64,000 bases of DNA from Aquatica leii (taxonomy: Eukaryota; Arthropoda; Insecta; Coleoptera; Lampyridae), in contig CM069438.1 in NCBI GenBank assembly GCA_035610365.1, positions 46,868,837 through 46,932,836 on the forward strand. The letters are read 5' to 3'. The position numbers were made by a program, and so were the translations under genes. A model generated the notes under the pieces. That model had not been told where the DNA came from and searched no databases. It saw only the letters and a program-made list of their open reading frames with translations. Position 1 is the first letter of the stretch; every line of letters begins with the position of its first letter. Shown piece after piece: positions 58,560 through 64,000 of this stretch.

Positions 58560-58970
58560 ATAAATTATTGTAACGATGATTAAAACAAATTTATTTATAC
58601 TAAAAATATGTAAACGTTTATAACTTACCGAACTAATTAAATCTAAAAATATTTAATAAAAACACATACACTAATTTATATAGCACTATCACTCAAAAGA
58701 TAATATGCGCGAATAACTTCTATTTATTTAAACATTAACGCTTAAAGTCACCCAGGATTTCAATTCGTCATATTTATCTCAATACGCGTTAACCACTTAT
58801 ATATTTAAATTTGAGTAATTTTCTTAACACTACCAACTTAGAATTACTGAAATAACTAGCATGATTTGTTTGTACCGTATTTATACATTTTGACCATCCT
58901 TCGAAACTTTCTGGAAATGGATAGAAACTTCATGAAGGTTCTCGAACTTGTGAATAATTTCTCGAACGTT
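58560..58970 (-). promoter_or_regulatory. Dispersed repeat with heat-shock-like promoter, copy B
   Basis: Minus strand: a run of TTCnnGAA-type dyads (58967-58959, 58947-58939, 58937-58928, 58917-58908) and a TTCGAA near 58,900. Then TATAAATA (58885-58878) and an Inr-like TCAGTA about 37 bp further. The leader matches copy A, including GTGTTAAGAAAATTA and TTTTTATTAAATATT. This copy keeps a good splice donor, G|GTAAGTT, near 58,630, which copy A has lost. It lies outside any other element I can define. Confidence 0.55.
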
Positions 58971-59199
58971 TTATTATTGAAAAAAAGTTAATTGTAAATA
59001 CAAGTAATCAATTGCTAATGTATAGATACAATACAAACATAAATTACACTTTATAGTGCATAATTAAATAAAAACAAGCACAAACATTATAATTTGAAAC
59101 CCAGTTGTTTCTATCACGTAAAAGTTTTATTATACTAATTAATTTAGACTTCTTCGTTTAGGAGGGGCATGTAAAACCACTTTAATTTATTTTTGTGGC

Positions 59200-59233
59200 A
59201 ACGTTTTGTGCTAAAGGCGAGCACTTCATCAAT
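59200..59233 (-). ncRNA. Degenerate hammerhead at the Penelope-like 3' end
   Basis: Minus strand TTGATGA, stem GTGCT...AGCAC, then AAAACGTT. Two core positions differ (C to T at the first core base, G to A in GAAA), so it is probably inactive. It lies about 300 bp downstream of the endonuclease domain, where such motifs are expected. Confidence 0.35.
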
Positions 59234-59527
59234 AAAACATTAAACATAAAATGGTCAATAATTAAATTTTTTTATATAACGCAGGACATAAACGTTCAAC
59301 AAACAATTGACAAATGTTGTGTAATCAAAAATTTATGAATGTCAAGGGAAAGATAAGAATAAAAGGATAAACAAAACTGAATAACGATAAATCCAACCTA
59401 TATAGTTATCTCACAATTTTGGATATTAAATTATTATAAACGCTGCTTAAATTGTTAGTATCGTTGTTTAAATTAATATTATTATTATATATATTGATGT
59501 CTAGCATTTCGGAAACTAAACGCATTT

Positions 59528-60460
59528 TCAAGTTTTTTCCACATCTAGAATTGTGAGATTGATAAAATTGAAATAGTGTGTGTCTATATGATGTACAGCT
59601 AAAGCTGTATCGCCTTTTTGTGTGCTAAAATCATATTTATGGTTGGCCATCCGATTTTTTAGCTTCTGTTTAGTTTGACCAATATAACACGCATTGCATT
59701 TAGTACAGTCAAAATTATACACTACGTCGTGTTTATCTATAGTGTTAGTTATATCTGTAGTATTACCATACAGCATGTTGTAAATGGTATTGGCGGCTAC
59801 ATAACCTGAAAAAATTTATTAACGATCTAAAATTGAACTTACACAGGGTACTCCGCCAAGTAGATTTTCAGATTCTAATGAAAGTAGTAAATAATAAACA
59901 AGAAATGACCTTAGTATTATTTAAATTATCAGTCCACCAATAATAAAAAATTCAATCTTTCAAAATGTATTTTACATATGTTTCAAGCTTGCAATTATAA
60001 AGCTCATCTTCAGAAAACAAAAATTATTAACAACTCATAAAAAGTTAAATTACAAAATTTTTTTAAAAACTTACATTTTTTGAAGTGTCAGTATGAGAAA
60101 ATATTATTATTTAAAAAAATTAATAAATCAAGAAAAGGCAACTTATTATTTTTTGAAAATTCAACGGTACAATTTATTCTATTATGAATATTATTTAAAA
60201 AATCTAAAAAGTTATGAACATCATCATTAGAACCATTAAAAATGCAAAAAATGTCATCAACATATCTCTTCCAAAATATTATTTTTTGTAAGAAAATTTG
60301 GTGTTTAGAAAATATTTACTTTCTAAATTGTTTAAGAAAATTTCAGCAAAAATAGGCGATAAAGGAGAATACATTGGAAGACCTAGATTTTGTTTAAAAA
60401 ATTGATTATCAAATTGAAAGAAAACGTTATTTCGATGAATGAGCGTGCTTGAGAAAATAT
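59528..60460 (-). pseudogene. Penelope-like element: RT palm and GIY-YIG endonuclease
   Basis: Minus strand from 60.46 kb: FFQFDNQFFKQNLGLPMYSP, LSPIFAEIFLNNLE (family GLPMGSPLSPILADIF-N), FWKRYVDDIFCIFNGSNDDV with the catalytic YVDD at 60264-60253, and NKLPFLDLLI. An inserted segment of about 0.27 kb follows (59.85-60.11 kb). The frame then resumes with DKHDVVYNFDCTKCNACYIG, QTKQKLKNRMANHKYD and TALAVHHIDTHYF, a C-x2-C finger plus GIY-YIG nuclease. GMGS is replaced by MYSP, and stops precede the RT, so it is defective. Different family from the pair at 25.5-26.7 kb. Confidence 0.75.
59976..60013 (-). ncRNA. Penelope-type hammerhead motif in the inserted segment
   Basis: Minus strand CTGAAGA (60013-60007), stem AGCTT...AAGCT, GAAA, then CATA. 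It sits inside the segment that splits the Penelope-like element, so that segment appears to be the end of a second Penelope-like copy. Helix III has a mismatch. Confidence 0.4.
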
Positions 60461-60619
60461 AACAAAAAAACAAGGCGCCACTCCATGTACTAACAAAGAT
60501 TCTCAGCTTGGTGATACCAAGGATACGTCTGAACCCACTACGAAGCAAACTTGATAAAAATAAAAGACAATTAAGAACAACGTAACTAACGAATCTATTT
60601 CTATCTAACAATAACAAGT

Positions 60620-61199
60620 ACTACTAGTTATATTATCAGAAGAATAATAATTTAAAGATTTTAATAGCAGCTAAAATAATTAGCAATCACCGCAATCAAA
60701 CGTAATTAGTCAACTATATAGTTTAAATGCAGTAGAGACAAATAAAGTCAACAAATATAATTAATAATAACCCTTTAAATAAATAGTAATAATTTACCCC
60801 CTCGAAGTTTTTTGTGACAAGTAGTAAAATGTTCACTTTTTTTTATTTGTTTATACACAAAACGTGCGTAATATGTAAGCTTACATATACGGCGTTATGT
60901 GCTTAAATCTAACTTTGGTTATGTTCAAACAATTGAAAAAAGAAACTAGAATGGTGTAACGTCAGCGTACTCTAGACAGAAGCAATACGTAAAACTAAAG
61001 ATATTTAAAATCTACGACTAAAAATAAAAAGATTTATTATGATATACAATTAGATTTTTAAACGTAAAAAGCAATCGGATAACTTGTTTAAAAATGAATT
61101 GGAAGTGGAAAAAGGTATAAGATAAAATAGCGAGTGGGTGAATATTGGTAAGATTGGATTCCGTAGAAAATAAGAAAAAAAAATTAAAAAAAAGGAAAG
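60620..61199. other. AT-rich spacer
   Basis: No coding or repeat structure recognised. Confidence 0.4.
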
Positions 61200-63560
61200 C
61201 TAAGAGGAACATGAATATGTATAGATAAAGATAGGACCCCAGAAGAAAGAAGGGTACAAAAAAATATAAAGAAGGAGAAAAGAAAACTAAAAAAGAAAAA
61301 AATAAAGTTTATAAAATTATGGGTTGAAGGAGAGAAAATACACTAGAACGTAAAATAAAAGAAATTAGAAAGAAAGTTTGCGACAAGAAAAGAAAAAAAA
61401 AGAAGAGCACAAAGAGTTATAATAGTGAGAGTAAGAAAAGAATGCGTAGTATAAGAAAAGGAAAATAAAAAGAAATGAGGTAAAAAGAGGTAAAAGAATA
61501 TGGAAAAAAAAGAAAAATTGATATTCAAGAGTATAAAAGATTAAGATCACAATATAAAAAAGTGTTGTTAAAGAAAACAGGAATATAGAAAAGAGTTGGA
61601 GGAACATATAAAAATGTTAGAAAATGAAGGAAACATGGAGTTTTTTGAATAAAACAATAAAAATTGGTAAAAATAGGGGAATAAAAATTGATATGAAAAA
61701 ATTGAGCGAACATTGCGTAGAGGCGTTAGAGGAGTAAGAAGAGAAGAAGGGTAAATTCAAAACACAAAAGATAACAAGATGAGGGAGCAGTACGGCTATA
61801 CAGAAAGAAGAAATAGAAGAAACGTAAAAAAAATAAAAAAGGAAAGGCAGTAAAGACGGATGGGACGCAAAGAGAATAATAGAAATATACAAGAAAGAAT
61901 AAGGAAAATTTTAAATAAGTTATTGCCAGGTGAAGGGTTTCCCGATGATTAGAAAGAAACAATAATATGTTCAGTTTACAAAGGAGGAGACAAAAGAGAG
62001 GTAAAAAACTATAGAGGTATAAGTGTGGCAAATGTGGAATATAAGATTTATACGACAACTTTGCAAAAAAACTGAAAAGAGAAATGGAAAAAAAGAAAAT
62101 TTTACCAGTCTGGCAGACAGGATTTAGAAGAGGAAGAAGGGGATTAAATAATGTATACATATTAAAACAGATAGTAAATAAAGAATTATAAGTGAAGAGA
62201 GGGAAAGTTTTTGCGTTATTTCTGGATATGAAAACATCGTTGATAATGTAAATAGGAGTAAATCATGGAACATGTTAAGAAAGAAACAGATAGAGAAAGA
62301 ACTAGCTAGGAATATAGAGGAAATATGTAATAAGACAAGTAAGAATAAATGGAAAGTTAAGTGCAGCATTTTGGACAAATAAAGTTTAAAGCAGGAGTGC
62401 CCAGTTAATCCTAGTTTATTTGCTGTATATTTAGAGGATTTAGAGAAAGAGTTGATGAGACAACAGAATGAATAAACTGTAATAGGAAAGGATGTAAAAG
62501 TGTGGGTTTTGGCGTATGTGGATGACATAGTGATTATAGCAAAGAAAAAAAGAGAAATGAAGGAGATGATAAAGACAGTAAAAAAGTATCTGGCAAAAAA
62601 ACGTTTAAGTGTAAATGTAAGAAAAACCAAGATAGTAGTGTTTTAAAAAGCAAGGGGGTGGGCAAAGAAAGAATGAAGTAGAACTGGGGAAACAAGGTAA
62701 TAGAAAGTGTAAATAAAATAACTTATTTGGGTTCTCGAATCAGATACAATAACGATGAGACTTATATAAACTGGTTGACAAAGAAATGTAATAGAATAGT
62801 AGTTCAGGGTGGGTATAAGAAAGGGGAGGTTTGGGAAGTAAATAGAAGCAAGAAAAAGTTGCTTAACAAACTAATAAAGAGTGTGATGATGTACGGGGCG
62901 GAAATAGGGTCGTAGAAGGAATTGGAAAAAGTACAAGGAAAATACTGGAAATAGCCGAAAGGATTAGAAAAGGGTAAACGCCAAGGTATATAGTAGAGAG
63001 TTAGAGAAAGTAAAAGTACAAGCGTAGAAGAGAGCAATGTGTTACGAAGAACAAATGAAAGAAAGAGAGGAATGTAAATTGCATCAAATATGCTGGAGAG
63101 AAGTAAAAAATAAAAAAATCAAATATGGACAAAAATGCAAGAGAAAAGGTAGAGACAATAAAAGCAACAGGAAGGCAAATTAAAGATGAAATAATAAGAA
63201 AAGATAAGAATATACAGAGACAAGAAACATGAACAAGAATAATAGAGAAGAAATACAATGAGAGATATACAAATATAGTGATAGACAATATTCTAAGGTA
63301 CATAAAGGGCGAAAAAAACTTGAGATTAAAAAAAATGGTAGCAAGGTTTAGATGTGGGAATGAAGAGCAAGAAAATAAATATTGGAAAGAAGATACAGAT
63401 AGGAGATGTAGACTATGTAGGGAGTGGTGGGAAAATATAGAGCACATGTTAAAGGAATACATAGAACTAAGTCAAGAGAGGAGAGGAAAGTTAGAGATTT
63501 TTGAGAGAAGGAGTGGGATGGATGGAGGAAATATTAAAAGATGAAGAAGATTACAAGTAG
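61200..63560 (+). mobile_element. I/R1-like LINE, plus orientation, 5'-truncated and defective
   Basis: Purine-rich plus strand encoding the RT half of a LINE of the same type as 2150-6120, in the opposite orientation. The endonuclease part is missing or unrecognisable, as expected from 5' truncation. It ends after the CCHC-type finger region and a short tail near 63.56 kb. Numerous stops. Confidence 0.7.
61780..63480 (+). pseudogene. LINE RT and C-terminal finger relic
   Basis: Plus strand: SSTAIQKEEIEE (linker), LPGEGFPDD, SVYKGGDKREVKNYRGISVA with NVEYKIYTT (about 61.97-62.05 kb), and VWVLAYVDDIVIIAKKKREM, with the catalytic YVDD at 62515-62526. LSVNVRKTKIVVF follows (family L-LN--KTK-M-F). 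RFRCGNEEQENKYW, RRCRLCRE and IEHMLKE (63.34-63.46 kb) close the protein. The RT box is intact although the frame is broken many times. Confidence 0.7.
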
Positions 63561-64000
63561 TGTAGCAGATGTATTTGTATATAGAGAATTGATTAGCGGT
63601 GGACGGTTTAAGATATTTTTTTTGTTTTAATTTTTTTTTTAGTTTAAAATAACGAATTCTTTGTTAAAAAAAACCTTTTTGTGACAAACAAAGACTATTA
63701 ATTAATTAACTAATTAGATTCTTACTAGTTACAAATTAAAATAAGGAATACAGTGAATTCTAAATAGATAATTAGAAAATACCAATAAGGAATTTTTACC
63801 ATACAATACGACAAGACAGTTTAGCACGATGCTCGAGTCATTTATCGCTATGAATGGATTCTAAAGATAAGCGAGATCCACAGGTGCCAATCATTGACTC
63901 ATCATTTATGGGAAAATTTACAACTCCCGCAGAGTAATACCACTGGGAAAGACGTTTCGAAATTCTAGGAAACTCACTAAAAGAATTTTAAACGTATCGG
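63561..64000 (+). other. Right edge, possible gag-like trace
   Basis: Mostly AT-rich. From about 63,880 the plus strand reads DPQVPIIDSSFMGKFTTPAE, stop, YHWERRFEILGNS. This faintly recalls the start of an LTR-element gag (---W--W--RFE). Too short to decide; the window ends here. Confidence 0.2.

Noticed and set aside
61018..63462. Minus-strand Phe/Ser/Leu-rich frames of up to 168 codons
   Set aside because: Shadows of the purine-rich plus-strand LINE, which carries the YVDD and zinc-finger motifs.
1..64000. CRISPR arrays, bacterial operons, ribosome binding sites, rRNA genes
   Set aside because: Nothing of this type is visible; introns, TATA promoters and metazoan transposons indicate nuclear DNA of an animal.

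Overview
The window looks like a piece of an AT-rich insect nuclear genome. The grounds are the transposon families (Jockey, RTE and I/R1-type LINEs, Penelope-like elements, Ty3/gypsy, pogo/Tigger, hAT, a GIN/Ginger-type transposon), short 51 to 77 nt introns, TATA/Inr core promoters and poor coding density. A beetle or a similarly repeat-rich insect is possible, but nothing in the sequence proves the order. I see no recognisable conserved host gene; almost everything is transposon sequence in various states of decay.

The exception is a three-member family of small, cysteine-rich, probably secreted peptide genes at 7179-7424, 17531-17776 and 24805-25050, all on the + strand. Each has a TATA box about 40 bp before the ATG, a 51-nt GT-AG intron at the same phase-2 position and a nearly identical 64-residue product. 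They lie in three paralogous blocks (about 1.4-15.4, 15.4-23.7 and 23.7-31.4 kb) that share an ordered backbone of dead elements. In the two better matched blocks (2 and 3) the order is a pogo/Tigger relic, the peptide gene, a Penelope-like element in inverted arrangement, a Ty3/gypsy pol relic, an RTE LINE tail and a GC-rich stretch. Block 1 was reshaped by a 4 kb LINE (2.15-6.1 kb), Jockey fragments on both strands, and two small elements carrying hammerhead ribozymes (10.3 and 12.1-12.4 kb).

From 31.4 to 42.8 kb there are divergent long LTRs (TGTTACG ends, TGGCGCC primer-binding-like motifs), two of them facing each other around a roughly 50-bp minisatellite. At 42,803-45,870 sits a complete but inactive GIN/Ginger-type DNA transposon with 209-bp terminal inverted repeats and a TATA target duplication. 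From 46.7 to 55.1 kb a hAT-like transposase gene appears split by about 7.4 kb of later insertions. An unnamed repeat-encoded protein relic follows (55.1-56.7 kb), then a Penelope-like element (59.2-60.5 kb), and a second LINE of the same general type as the first, in opposite orientation, at the right edge.

The three points I would follow first are the peptide gene cluster, the hammerhead-bearing palindromic elements, and a dispersed 450-bp repeat at 43.1-43.6 and 58.6-59.0 kb that carries a heat-shock-like promoter.
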